Assembly: GCA_002397275.1 (NCBI GenBank)
Contig: DHAA01000028.1
Coordinates: forward strand, 1 to 6,677
DNA from: Thermacetogenium sp. UBA4966
GTDB taxonomy: Bacteria > Bacillota > DSM-12270 > Thermacetogeniales > Thermacetogeniaceae
DNA length: 6,677 bases
Direction: 5' to 3'
Every line of letters starts with the position of its first letter. Position 1 is the stretch's first letter. Positions 1 to 5,797 of the stretch are shown one piece after another. Below the pieces are notes generated by a model, which made no database searches, had not been told where the DNA came from, and was given only the letters and a program-made list of their open reading frames with translations. The translations under genes and the position numbers were made by a program.

Positions 1-17
1 GCAGGATATTTGATAGT

Positions 18-59
18 TTGACAAATAAATGTAATAATTAATGAAAAATAAATTATAAT
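18..59 (+). promoter_or_regulatory. AT-rich promoter-like region upstream of the ABC importer operon
   Basis: A perfect TTGACA lies at 18-23 and a perfect TATAAT at 54-59, in a very AT-rich stretch. The gap between them is 30 bp, so they cannot be the -35 and -10 of one sigma-A promoter. TTGACA has only poor -10 partners near 41-46, and TATAAT only poor -35 partners near 30-36. A promoter here is plausible because the importer operon starts downstream and no coding tail of any length is visible before it, but the exact elements are unresolved. A partly symmetric GTAAT-A-ATTA core at 31-40 lies between the two hexamers and could be a Zur/Fur-type operator half-match. Confidence 0.35.
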
Positions 60-76
60 TTTACAAAAAGGCTAAG

Positions 77-110
77 AAGGTCTGAATCTGTCTGAAGGCA
101 GAAAGACTTT
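77..110 (+). promoter_or_regulatory. possible antiterminator stem competing with the leader terminator
   Basis: AAGGTCT at 77-83 can pair with AGACTTT at 104-110 (seven pairs, one G-U). A small inner hairpin, TCTG 91-94 with CAGA 99-102, fits inside it. Both use bases needed by the terminator helix at 95-120, so the two folds exclude each other, as in an attenuator or riboswitch. No known riboswitch consensus was recognised. This is a fold made by eye with no energy calculation or conservation data. Confidence 0.25.
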
Positions 111-128
111 GCTTTGCCTTTTTTATTT
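95..128 (+). terminator. Rho-independent terminator-like hairpin in the leader
   Basis: AAGGCA at 95-100 pairs with TGCCTT at 115-120. The helix continues with AAG 103-105 pairing CTT 112-114 after a two-base bulge, leaving a six-base loop. A T-rich tract (TTTTATTT, 121-128) follows at once. It either ends transcription from a gene left of the window, or acts as an attenuator for the importer operon if the promoter lies at about 18-59. A competing stem, 77-83 with 104-110, would disrupt it. Confidence 0.55.
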
Positions 129-220
129 GCCAAGGTTGGTTAATGCGAAATGGTGCGGTCGGAGGTGAAAATAGTCATTCAAGGGCTTGGAGTTGTAAAT
201 ATTAGATTTTAAATTAATGA

Positions 221-226
221 GAGGAG
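221..226 (+). promoter_or_regulatory. ribosome binding site of the substrate-binding protein
   Basis: GAGGAG at 221-226 is seven bases before the ATG at 234 and four before an in-frame GTG at 231. This spacing favours ATG 234. An ATG-TGA start-stop pair at 229-234 overlaps the start. Confidence 0.6.
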
Positions 227-233
227 AAATGTG

Positions 234-1085
234 ATGAGAAAGGTTTGCTCGGTAGTCTTATCGGGATTGCTGATGTTGACTCTGATCCTGACAGGTACAG
301 GTTGTAAGAACGGCAAGCCGGCAAGCAGCAACCAGACTAAGCTGTCGGTAGTAACTACGAGTACGGACATCGCGGATATTGTTGAGGATGTGGGTGGAGA
401 TAAGGTTGCAGTGGTCAATATTATACCGCCGGGACAATGCCCTGGGCATTTTGATCTGAAAACGAATAGTTTGCAGATGTTGGAAAAGGCCAGCCTGTTT
501 TTCATGCACGACTATGACAACGAGATGTTCACTGATAAGTTGATTAAATCTGTTGGGAACACCAAACTGCAAAAGGTTGTTATTCAGAATGAGCAACAAA
601 CCTTAATGCTTCCGACAAGGCGACTGGAAGGCATTGCTCAGGTTACAACAGCCTTGACCAAAGCTGATTCAGGGAACGCCTCGGCCTATCAGGCTGCTGC
701 TGCTGAACTGAGCGACAAAACAACTCAGATTGCGGAGCAACAAAAAGAGCGGTTGAACAAGGCCGGTGCTGGACAGCTAAAGGTATTGGTTGCCGGATAT
801 CAACTCGAATTTGCCAAATGGGCTGAGTTGAAGGTAATCGGCGTCTTTCCTCCCGATATTTCGGCTAATAAGACAAAAGAATTGATTGATTTGGGTCAGA
901 AGGAGGGCGCCTCTTTAGTGATCGATAATCTACAGACACCGAACAAAACTGCGGCTGTGGGTATCACCAAGGAACTCGATGTGCCGGAAATAAGTGTCAG
1001 CAATTTTCCGGGAGGGCTGGATGGCACAGATAAATGGGCCGACTCCTTTACCAAGAATGTTGACTTGCTGCTGGCTCATTGTTAG
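234..1085 (+). CDS. metal-type ABC transporter substrate-binding lipoprotein with atypical ligand residues
   Basis: Predicted extracytoplasmic binding protein (cluster A-I, ZnuA/TroA superfamily) that would deliver substrate to the ATPase and permeases encoded just downstream. The 283-residue product has a basic start, a hydrophobic segment at about 4-19 and a likely lipidated Cys24. The lipobox (LTGTGC) is not canonical. After this come a TTSTDIADIVEDVGGDKVAV strand-helix typical of the family and the loop PPGQCPGHFD at about 66-74, with His72 where the first ZnuA ligand His lies. His92-Asp93 follow. The usual HxWLDP segment is replaced near 121-130, the later His is replaced in VAGYQLEF near 187, and the usual acidic ligand appears as Asp231. 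Family membership is clear from fold pattern and operon. Zinc or manganese as the substrate is not. ATG 234 was chosen by spacing from GAGGAG; GTG 231 would add one residue. It ends 23 bp before the ATPase start. Confidence 0.85.
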   Translation: MRKVCSVVLSGLLMLTLILTGTGCKNGKPASSNQTKLSVVTTSTDIADIVEDVGGDKVAVVNIIPPGQCPGHFDLKTNSLQMLEKASLFFMHDYDNEMFTDKLIKSVGNTKLQKVVIQNEQQTLMLPTRRLEGIAQVTTALTKADSGNASAYQAAAAELSDKTTQIAEQQKERLNKAGAGQLKVLVAGYQLEFAKWAELKVIGVFPPDISANKTKELIDLGQKEGASLVIDNLQTPNKTAAVGITKELDVPEISVSNFPGGLDGTDKWADSFTKNVDLLLAHC

Positions 1086-1108
1086 CGGTGACTAAAGGCA
1101 GATTGATA

Positions 1109-1909
1109 ATGTCTGAGATGATTTCATTGGTTGATGTAGTTGTTTCTTACCGAGAGGATGTGGCTCTGTGGGGAGTGTCCCTGGATATTGAGAAGGGGGA
1201 ATTGATCGGGATTGCCGGCCCCAACGGGTCGGGCAAGACGACACTACTCACCGTGATTAACGGCCTGGGGCGTTTGGTGCGCGGTGAGGCGAGGCTTCTG
1301 GGATTTGTGATGAAATCCGGAGCAAGAGGAAGGGACTTTCGCCTTAGCCCCCGGATAGCCAAGATGCGTAAGATGATCGGCTATGTACCCCAGGGAGGAG
1401 CTGTGGATCCGCGCGTGCCTGTTAATGTGCGGGAAGCGGTGATGATCGGACGCTACGGGTTGCTTGGTATAGGGAGACATCCCCGGAAAGAGGATTGGGA
1501 GAAGGTGGACTGCATGTTGGAAATGGTGGGGGTAGCACATCTGGCAGAGAGACCGTTCGGACATCTATCGGGCGGAGAGCAGGAACGGGTGGCCATTGCC
1601 AGGGCACTGGTGCAGGAGCCGAGGATTTTGCTGCTCGATGAACCTACCACCTCGCTAGACTGGCGGTCACGGACCGATATCTTGGCTCTCATCAAAGAGA
1701 TACACCGGAGACAGAAACTGACGACCCTGATGGTAACCCATGACCCGGGTGATACTTTCAATATCTGTGACCGGGTGGTTCTGCTTAAAGAGGGGCTGAT
1801 AGCAGCAGTAGGGGCGCCCGAAAAAGTTTTGACCAATGCCAATTTGCAGAGCGTTTATGGAGACAGCTCCTTCTCTCACAAAGGGGGTTTTAGCGGTGGG
1901 TATTTTTAG
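1109..1909 (+). CDS. ABC transporter ATP-binding protein (ZnuC-like metal importer family)
   Basis: Cytoplasmic ATPase that would power the importer formed with the two downstream permeases. The product is 266 aa. All nucleotide-binding motifs are intact: Walker A GPNGSGKT at 37-44, Q-loop Gln95 in YVPQ, signature LSGGEQ at 153-158, Walker B ILLLDEP at 173-179, D-loop SLD at 182-184 and switch His211. The region between Walker A and the Q-loop carries an arginine- and lysine-rich insert at about 69-88 that lengthens the usual metal-ATPase layout. ATG 1109 was chosen because AAAGG lies about ten bases upstream and the domain starts there (MSEMISLVDVVVSY). A TTG at 1079 in the same frame would overlap the binding-protein gene and has no good ribosome site. 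The 3' end overlaps the first permease by 14 nt, so coupled translation is likely. Confidence 0.93.
   Translation: MSEMISLVDVVVSYREDVALWGVSLDIEKGELIGIAGPNGSGKTTLLTVINGLGRLVRGEARLLGFVMKSGARGRDFRLSPRIAKMRKMIGYVPQGGAVDPRVPVNVREAVMIGRYGLLGIGRHPRKEDWEKVDCMLEMVGVAHLAERPFGHLSGGEQERVAIARALVQEPRILLLDEPTTSLDWRSRTDILALIKEIHRRQKLTTLMVTHDPGDTFNICDRVVLLKEGLIAAVGAPEKVLTNANLQSVYGDSSFSHKGGFSGGYF
1881..1887 (+). promoter_or_regulatory. ribosome binding site deciding the permease 1 start
   Basis: AAGGGGG at 1881-1887, inside the end of the ATPase gene, is eight bases before GTG 1896. It supports this GTG over the upstream in-frame ATG 1836. The resulting N-terminus (MGIFSSIFMQ) lines up with that of the paralogous second permease (MGILDYHFMQ). 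Confidence 0.65.
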
Positions 1910-2750
1910 CTCCATATTCATGCAGCGTGCTCTCTTGGTCGGTTTGGGAGGAGGAATTGCCTGCTCCATGGTCGGGGTTCTGGTTGTCGGATTACGCTTG
2001 TCTCTGATAGGTGTTTCTATTTCACATGCTGCCTTGGCCGGTGGCGTTATTGCTCTCTTCGCGGGATTTAACCCGTTGGGCGGGGCTCTTATTTTCAGCT
2101 TGGCTGCTGCAGCGATTATCGGTCCTTTAACCGATAGGGGAGAATTAAATACGGACACCTCTCTGGGAGTTGTCTTTACCATGATGATCGGCCTGGCTTT
2201 TCTTTTTATGGGGTTAATGAATGATGCCACAAGGAATCAGGCGCAGGGCTTGCTCTGGGGGAGCATCCTGACAGCCGGCGATCTGGATTTAGTGGCTGTT
2301 CTGATGACAGGGGTGTTGGTCGTCGTCGCGGTGGCTGTGTTTTTCAAGGAAGTGCAAGCAATCATCTTCAACCGTGAAATAGCCCTGGCGGTAGGATTAC
2401 CGGCTTATTGGATTTTTTACGGCATCCTGTTTTTAACCGGTATAACTGTTACGGCAACGCTGCAACCGATTGGAGGATTACTGATCTTCAGCCTGATTGT
2501 CATACCTGCTGCTACCGCTTATCAACTAACTTATAATTTGAAAACCCTGTTTCTATCTGCTGCCGCCTTTGGCGTCTCTTCCTGCTGGCTGGGGTTAATA
2601 CTGGCCCACCTTCTTGCCCTTCCCTGCGCTGCTACCATTATCACAGTTGCCGGCCTAATATTCCTTGTGGTTGCAGCCTTTTCTCCTAAACGCAGGGTAA
2701 AGTCGATAGATGAGGCTGTAGAAAATGGCTTTTATTCTATTAGTGAGTAA
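1896..2750 (+). CDS. metal-type ABC transporter permease 1 (ABC-3/ZnuB family)
   Basis: Inner-membrane channel subunit of the importer, 284 aa, almost wholly hydrophobic with about eight membrane segments. Family marks include GVSISHAALAGG near 39-50 (equivalent to the DAISHA region of ZnuB, but without its Asp), the cytoplasmic coupling segment FKEVQAIIFNREIALAVGLP, and the QPIGGLLIFSLIVIPAATAYQLT stretch near the C-terminal third. It ends with a charged tail after FSPKRRVK. GTG 1896 was chosen over ATG 1836 because of the ribosome site at 1881-1887 and the alignment with permease 2. This gives a 14 nt overlap with the ATPase gene. The coupling segment has FNRE where I recall FDxE in typical ZnuB proteins. 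The gene is a close paralog of the next gene, so the channel is probably a heterodimer. Confidence 0.92.
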   Translation: MGIFSSIFMQRALLVGLGGGIACSMVGVLVVGLRLSLIGVSISHAALAGGVIALFAGFNPLGGALIFSLAAAAIIGPLTDRGELNTDTSLGVVFTMMIGLAFLFMGLMNDATRNQAQGLLWGSILTAGDLDLVAVLMTGVLVVVAVAVFFKEVQAIIFNREIALAVGLPAYWIFYGILFLTGITVTATLQPIGGLLIFSLIVIPAATAYQLTYNLKTLFLSAAAFGVSSCWLGLILAHLLALPCAATIITVAGLIFLVVAAFSPKRRVKSIDEAVENGFYSISE

Positions 2751-3559
2751 CCGTCATGGGCATACTTGATTATCATTTTATGCAGCAGACATTACTAGCC
2801 GGCTTATTGGGGGGAGTTGCCTGTTCCGTAGTGGGAGTGCTGGTAGTCAGCATGGAGTTGTCCTTTATCGGAGTATCTATTTCCCATGCCGCTTTTGCGG
2901 GGAGCATCATAGCCTTTTTTTTCGGCTTCGATCCCTTATGGGGTGCTCTGGCCTTCGGGCTGGCTGCGGCAGCAGCCGTCGGCCCGCTGTCTGATCGGGT
3001 GGAGTTCAGCCCCGATACGACACTGGGGGTGATTTTCGCCATGATGCATGGATTGGCCTTCCTCTTTATGGGGATGATTTCAACGGCTAAAACGGCTGTT
3101 CTGGACCTGATGTGGGGTAATGCCCTGGCAGTCAGCGGCACGGAATTAATCATCATTGCGGTTACCTGCCTGATTGTTGTGGGGACGGTGTCTTTGTTCT
3201 ATAAAGAGGTGCAGGCAGTGATCTTCAACCGTGAAATAGCCTTGGCCGTGGGTTTGCCGGCCGGCTGGATTTTCTATCTCCTGCTCTTTCTAACTGGTCT
3301 GACTGTGGCGGCAAATTTGCAGCCGATCGGCGGCTTATTGGTGTGCACTTTGATCATTACCCCAGCGGCAGCCGCCTATCAACTGACATATGCTTTAAAA
3401 CACCTTTTTTTACTCTCTATTGCTTTCGGAGTTTTTTCCTGCGTGTCGGGCCTGATTCTTTCCTATTATATAGACGTTCCCAGCGGTGCGGTTATTGTGC
3501 TGATTTCAGGTCTGATTTTTCTGTTGGCCAACACCTTTTCACCAAAACGCAGGGTTAAG
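1896..3559 (+). repeat. tandem gene duplication of the permease (units 1896-2702 and 2756-3559)
   Basis: The two permease genes align from their first codon to the shared FSPKRRVK segment over 807 and 804 bp, a one-codon difference that falls near residues 110-120. Some stretches are nearly identical in DNA, such as ATCTTCAACCGTGAAATAGC at 2365 and 3221. Most third positions differ, so the duplication is not recent, or it is partly homogenised only at conserved segments. Confidence 0.75.
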
Positions 3560-3625
3560 CGCATCCCGGCGAAGACACCGGCGGGCAGCACGACCGGCCA
3601 TGCAGATCACTATCTCCGCAATTAA
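2756..3625 (+). CDS. metal-type ABC transporter permease 2 (ABC-3/ZnuB family), paralog of permease 1
   Basis: Second membrane subunit, 289 aa, roughly 60% identical by eye to permease 1 along its whole membrane part. It shares GVSISHAA, the KEVQAxIFNREIALAVGLPA coupling segment, NLQPIGGLL and the FSPKRRVK exit. The tails then diverge: this one ends KTPAGSTTGHADHYLRN, with two histidines. ATG 2756 lies five bases after the permease 1 stop, with only a weak GTGAG at 2743-2747 as ribosome site, so translation probably depends on the upstream gene. Two adjacent permeases occur in TroCD/MntCD-type importers, where they form a heterodimer. Here the similarity suggests a tandem duplication. The cargo is not known from sequence, because the binding protein lacks standard ligands. 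This is the last gene of the block; no clear terminator follows. Confidence 0.92.
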   Translation: MGILDYHFMQQTLLAGLLGGVACSVVGVLVVSMELSFIGVSISHAAFAGSIIAFFFGFDPLWGALAFGLAAAAAVGPLSDRVEFSPDTTLGVIFAMMHGLAFLFMGMISTAKTAVLDLMWGNALAVSGTELIIIAVTCLIVVGTVSLFYKEVQAVIFNREIALAVGLPAGWIFYLLLFLTGLTVAANLQPIGGLLVCTLIITPAAAAYQLTYALKHLFLLSIAFGVFSCVSGLILSYYIDVPSGAVIVLISGLIFLLANTFSPKRRVKRIPAKTPAGSTTGHADHYLRN

Positions 3626-3730
3626 AGGATGGGAAGCGATTTGGCCGGGTAAAATCAGGCGGAGGATGAAAAAGCTGTCTTCGGTGAGTTGAATGCATTT
3701 GTCAAGTAGATGGGCAGAGTTGTGAATAGC

Positions 3731-3749
3731 GAAAAACGGCTGTTTTTTC
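3731..3749 (+). other. weak AT-rich hairpin in the gap between the two gene blocks
   Basis: GAAAAAC at 3731-3737 can pair with GTTTTTTC at 3742-3749 around a GGCT loop, with one extra T. The T run is inside the stem, so it is a poor intrinsic terminator. It could separate the importer block from the TPR cassette, but evidence is slight. The rest of the 3626-3770 gap has no good promoter pair and only very short open frames. Confidence 0.2.
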
Positions 3750-3770
3750 AGTAGCGAGTCAGTTAAAACA

Positions 3771-3776
3771 AAGGAG
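3771..3776 (+). promoter_or_regulatory. ribosome binding site of the TPR gene
   Basis: AAGGAG at 3771-3776 directly touches ATG 3777, leaving no spacer. GTG 3786 is nine bases away and is the better-spaced start. The start region is a (TG)5 repeat (3785-3794), which offers several GTG codons in two frames. Confidence 0.5.
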
Positions 3777-3785
3777 ATGATATCT

Positions 3786-4031
3786 GTGTGTGTGCCGATC
3801 AGTGTGGCTATACAAGAGATGGAGGGGGAAGAGATCTATAACCATGGTCTTGGCTGTTATCTGGAGAGCGATACCTTCACCCCCGAGGGAACGGCTTCAT
3901 TGAAAAACGCTGCCGAGGACTTCACAAAGGCGGTCGCGGCAAAACCGTATCTTGCCGCGGCATATTACATGAAAGGAATTACCTCTATCCAAGGCATCCA
4001 TTTTTATCAACGTCCCTTTACCGAAGAATAG
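3786..4031 (+). CDS. TPR protein, N-terminal part up to an in-frame TAG
   Basis: This is the first part of a tetratricopeptide-repeat protein interrupted by TAG at 4029-4031. It encodes about 81 residues with no signal peptide or membrane segment, so it is probably cytoplasmic. A first repeat is visible around AAEDFTKAVAAKPYLAAAYYMKGI. After the TAG, the same frame goes straight on with EHGFNEALTAFQRALQLDGG, a textbook repeat, so the two parts are one gene of about 390 codons. GTG 3786 was chosen by spacing from AAGGAG; ATG 3777 would add three residues. If TAG is read as stop, this short product holds only about one repeat and is unlikely to work alone. TPR proteins are usually protein-protein scaffolds; the partner here may be the radical SAM enzyme or methyltransferase encoded next, which is inference. 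Confidence 0.6.
   Translation: MCVPISVAIQEMEGEEIYNHGLGCYLESDTFTPEGTASLKNAAEDFTKAVAAKPYLAAAYYMKGITSIQGIHFYQRPFTEE
4029..4031 (+). other. in-frame amber codon inside the TPR gene
   Basis: Codons around the site read GAA-GAA-TAG-GAG-CAT-GGT. The frame is unchanged on both sides (starts at 3777 and 4092 are both multiples of three) and TPR-type sequence is found before and after. It is a single-codon interruption, not a frameshift. TAG is also the natural stop of the binding-protein and ATPase genes in this window, so it works as a normal stop in this organism. The explanations are nonsense mutation, base-calling error, or decoding as an amino acid. Confidence 0.9.
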
Positions 4032-4091
4032 GAGCATGGTTTCAATGAGGCGTTAACTGCTTTTCAAAGAGCCTTACAGCTTGATGGTGGC

Positions 4092-4961
4092 TTGGCGATT
4101 GCCTATGCAGGTTTAGGCAACGCTTATGACCGATATGGGAATTTCGACGATGCGATTGCCTGGTACGACAGGGCGTTGGAAAGGGCCGGCCTAATATTGC
4201 AAAAATGGGGAAGGACGGCTCTGGGGGCAGTGTATTTCAGCAGAGGGCGCGCTTACCATCGAACTCTCAAGTACCGATGTATTCAGGATTATGAACAGGC
4301 TTACAGATACGATCCTAGGCTGGCCAATATCTCGATGCACCTGGCAACCGCTTACCTTCAGGCCGAAAAATGGGCTGAGGCCGGGGAGATGGCGACCAGA
4401 TCGATTCAGGCTGTAGAGAAAAAGTTAAAGAAAGCGCCGTGGGATTACCGGGCCTACCTGACCAGGGCAAGATACTATGCCCAAATAGGAAACTATCAGG
4501 CAAATATTGACGATTTGAACGCTGCGCTGAGTCTAGCCCCCTTTACCGACCCGGATATTTTCCTGCTGATTGGGAAAGCCTGGGCTGGGATCGGGGCTAA
4601 CGAGGCTACAAGGTATTTCGACAGGGCGATTGCCACCTGTGATCGATTGATAGATCAACCGCAGGCGATGAAGCCGTCCTATACTGTGTATAATACCAGG
4701 GGGCTGGCTAAGCTGGAGTTGGGGCAGATTGGAGGGGCGATGGCTGATTTTAATCAGACAGTTAAATTGGCTCCGGAAAAATACCCCTTTGCCCATACCC
4801 ATTACCGAACTGAGGGGCTGAAAAATCTGGGGTTGGCCAGTATAAAGCAAGATGATAGGAAGGCGGCGGGGGAGTATTTTCAAAAGGCGCTCGCTCTGGC
4901 TGAAGCAGAGGGGCTGGAATTTGCCGTCACTGAATTGCAGAGGATCAAGGCATGGGATTGA
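4092..4961 (+). CDS. TPR protein, C-terminal part after the in-frame TAG
   Basis: Continuation of the TPR gene. Coding sequence really resumes at 4032, but the first possible in-frame start after the TAG is TTG 4092, which has no proper ribosome site, so independent expression is doubtful. The 289 residues hold about six helix-turn-helix repeats. Examples are AIAYAGLGNAYDRYGNFDDAIAWYDRAL, the segment ending in EQAYRYDP, YRAYLTRARYYAQIGNYQANIDDLNAALSLAP, TRGLAKLELGQIGGAMADFNQTVKLAP and LGLASIKQDDRKAAGEYFQKALAL. Several have the usual small residues at positions 8 and 20 and a proline after the second helix. There is no enzyme motif. The gene ends in TGA at 4959-4961 and overlaps the radical SAM start by 10 nt, so the cassette is likely translated as a unit, and loss of this gene product would also hurt the next gene's translation. 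Confidence 0.75.
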   Translation: MAIAYAGLGNAYDRYGNFDDAIAWYDRALERAGLILQKWGRTALGAVYFSRGRAYHRTLKYRCIQDYEQAYRYDPRLANISMHLATAYLQAEKWAEAGEMATRSIQAVEKKLKKAPWDYRAYLTRARYYAQIGNYQANIDDLNAALSLAPFTDPDIFLLIGKAWAGIGANEATRYFDRAIATCDRLIDQPQAMKPSYTVYNTRGLAKLELGQIGGAMADFNQTVKLAPEKYPFAHTHYRTEGLKNLGLASIKQDDRKAAGEYFQKALALAEAEGLEFAVTELQRIKAWD

Positions 4962-5797
4962 CAGCGCAAATTGAACCGACAAGAGCGTGCAATTTGCATT
5001 GTACGATCTGTATGCGGCCATATCTTGACCGCCCAAGGGATAACTTCCTTTCCCTGGAACACTTTCAAAAGATCTGTGACTCCGTCGCCTCGTTGCATAT
5101 GTACCGCTATATCGGTCTGCATGGTTGGGGGGAGCCTCTCTTAAACCCCCGGATCTTTGATATGGTAAGCTACGCTGAAGCTATAGGCCTCGAAACAAAT
5201 CTTACTACAAATGGGACGTTGGTCGGCGGGCGTGTGGCGGAGATCATCGACAGCGGTCTGAGACAAATCGCTTTTGGAGTTTATGACCAAAAGCTGTTTA
5301 ATAACATAGTGCCGGCGATCAAGGAGTTAATTGAGGAAAGGGAGCGGCAGAGCCGAAAAACGCCGAGAATATACCTCGATCTGACTATCTACCAGCGAAG
5401 CCTCCACCACATAAGCGATTCCATCGAGCTGGCCGGCGATATTGGACTGGATGCCGTAATCGTTCACCGTCTCTTTAACGCTTGGCGGATAGAACCGGCA
5501 GTCAAATATATCACGCCGGATGAAGAGGTCAGGCTATTCAGCGAGATCCGAGAGGTTGCCGGAAGCAGCGGACTGCCTGTTTATCTCCCTCCCAGGCATA
5601 GCTATCCTTGTCGCGTGGTCAGATACAGCATTTTTATTGCTGTGGATGGGAGTGTGACGCCATGTTGTTTTCTGCCGGAATACTGCCTGGGCAACGTCTT
5701 GGAGACGGACTTAGCGGATATTCTGGCCACCGAGTGTCACCGTCGTTTCGTTGCCAAGATGGCCGTGGGGACGGTATGTGGGAGGTGTGCATGGTGA
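4952..5797 (+). CDS. radical SAM enzyme with a short SPASM/twitch-like auxiliary-cluster domain
   Basis: Iron-sulfur enzyme that would cleave S-adenosylmethionine to start radical chemistry on an unknown substrate. In the 281 aa product the cluster motif CNLHCTIC (Cys13, Cys17, Cys20, CX3CX2C) lies almost at the N-terminus. GWGEP at 58-62 is the GGE-type SAM-binding motif, and TTNG is at 85-88. The C-terminal part has Cys220-X12-Gly233-X4-Cys238, which matches the CX9-15GX4C signature of SPASM/twitch proteins, followed by Cys239, Cys245, LGN, and a final CGRCAW (Cys276, Cys279). This suggests at least one extra 4Fe-4S cluster. ATG 4952 has AGAGG eight bases upstream and overlaps the TPR stop by 10 nt. 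Relatives include peptide-maturing and cofactor enzymes, but no precursor peptide gene was found nearby, so the substrate stays open. Confidence 0.9.
   Translation: MGLTAQIEPTRACNLHCTICMRPYLDRPRDNFLSLEHFQKICDSVASLHMYRYIGLHGWGEPLLNPRIFDMVSYAEAIGLETNLTTNGTLVGGRVAEIIDSGLRQIAFGVYDQKLFNNIVPAIKELIEERERQSRKTPRIYLDLTIYQRSLHHISDSIELAGDIGLDAVIVHRLFNAWRIEPAVKYITPDEEVRLFSEIREVAGSSGLPVYLPPRHSYPCRVVRYSIFIAVDGSVTPCCFLPEYCLGNVLETDLADILATECHRRFVAKMAVGTVCGRCAW
5781..5785 (+). promoter_or_regulatory. ribosome binding site of the methyltransferase gene
   Basis: GGAGG at 5781-5785, inside the last codons of the radical SAM gene, is five bases before ATG 5791 and eight before GTG 5794, in the same frame. Either start overlaps the radical SAM stop at 5795-5797. 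Confidence 0.6.

Noticed and set aside
150..212. Small open frame of 20 codons (MVRSEVKIVIQGLGVVNIRF) in the leader
   Set aside because: No ribosome site at suitable spacing and no recognisable similarity; length is within chance. Conservation in homologous leaders would be needed to revive it.
1836..1895. Longer permease 1 starting at ATG 1836
   Set aside because: It would overlap the ATPase gene by 74 nt, has no ribosome site, and adds a non-hydrophobic extension absent from the paralogous permease 2.
1667..2230. Long antisense open frame of 187 codons over the ATPase/permease junction
   Set aside because: It mirrors the strongly supported + strand genes, has a proline- and lysine-rich composition typical of the complement of membrane-protein genes, and spans two real genes.
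3666..3692. Mini open frame MKKLSSVS after GGAGG at 3661-3665
   Set aside because: The ribosome site touches the start with no spacer, and eight codons cannot be told from chance.
3629..3709. Possible gene remnant in the inter-block gap: ATG 3629 to TAA 3650, then the same frame open to TAG 3707 (ending EKAVFGELNAFVK)
   Set aside because: Too short to identify, interrupted by TAA, and without a recognised family. It may be chance coding-like sequence.
4036..4056. Re-initiation at ATG 4036 after AGGAG, just past the in-frame TAG
   Set aside because: This ATG is in another frame and stops after six codons, so it cannot restart the TPR protein.
4533..5036. Antisense open frame of 167 codons over the TPR/radical SAM junction
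   Set aside because: It has no recognisable domain and lies opposite clear TPR and radical SAM coding sequence.
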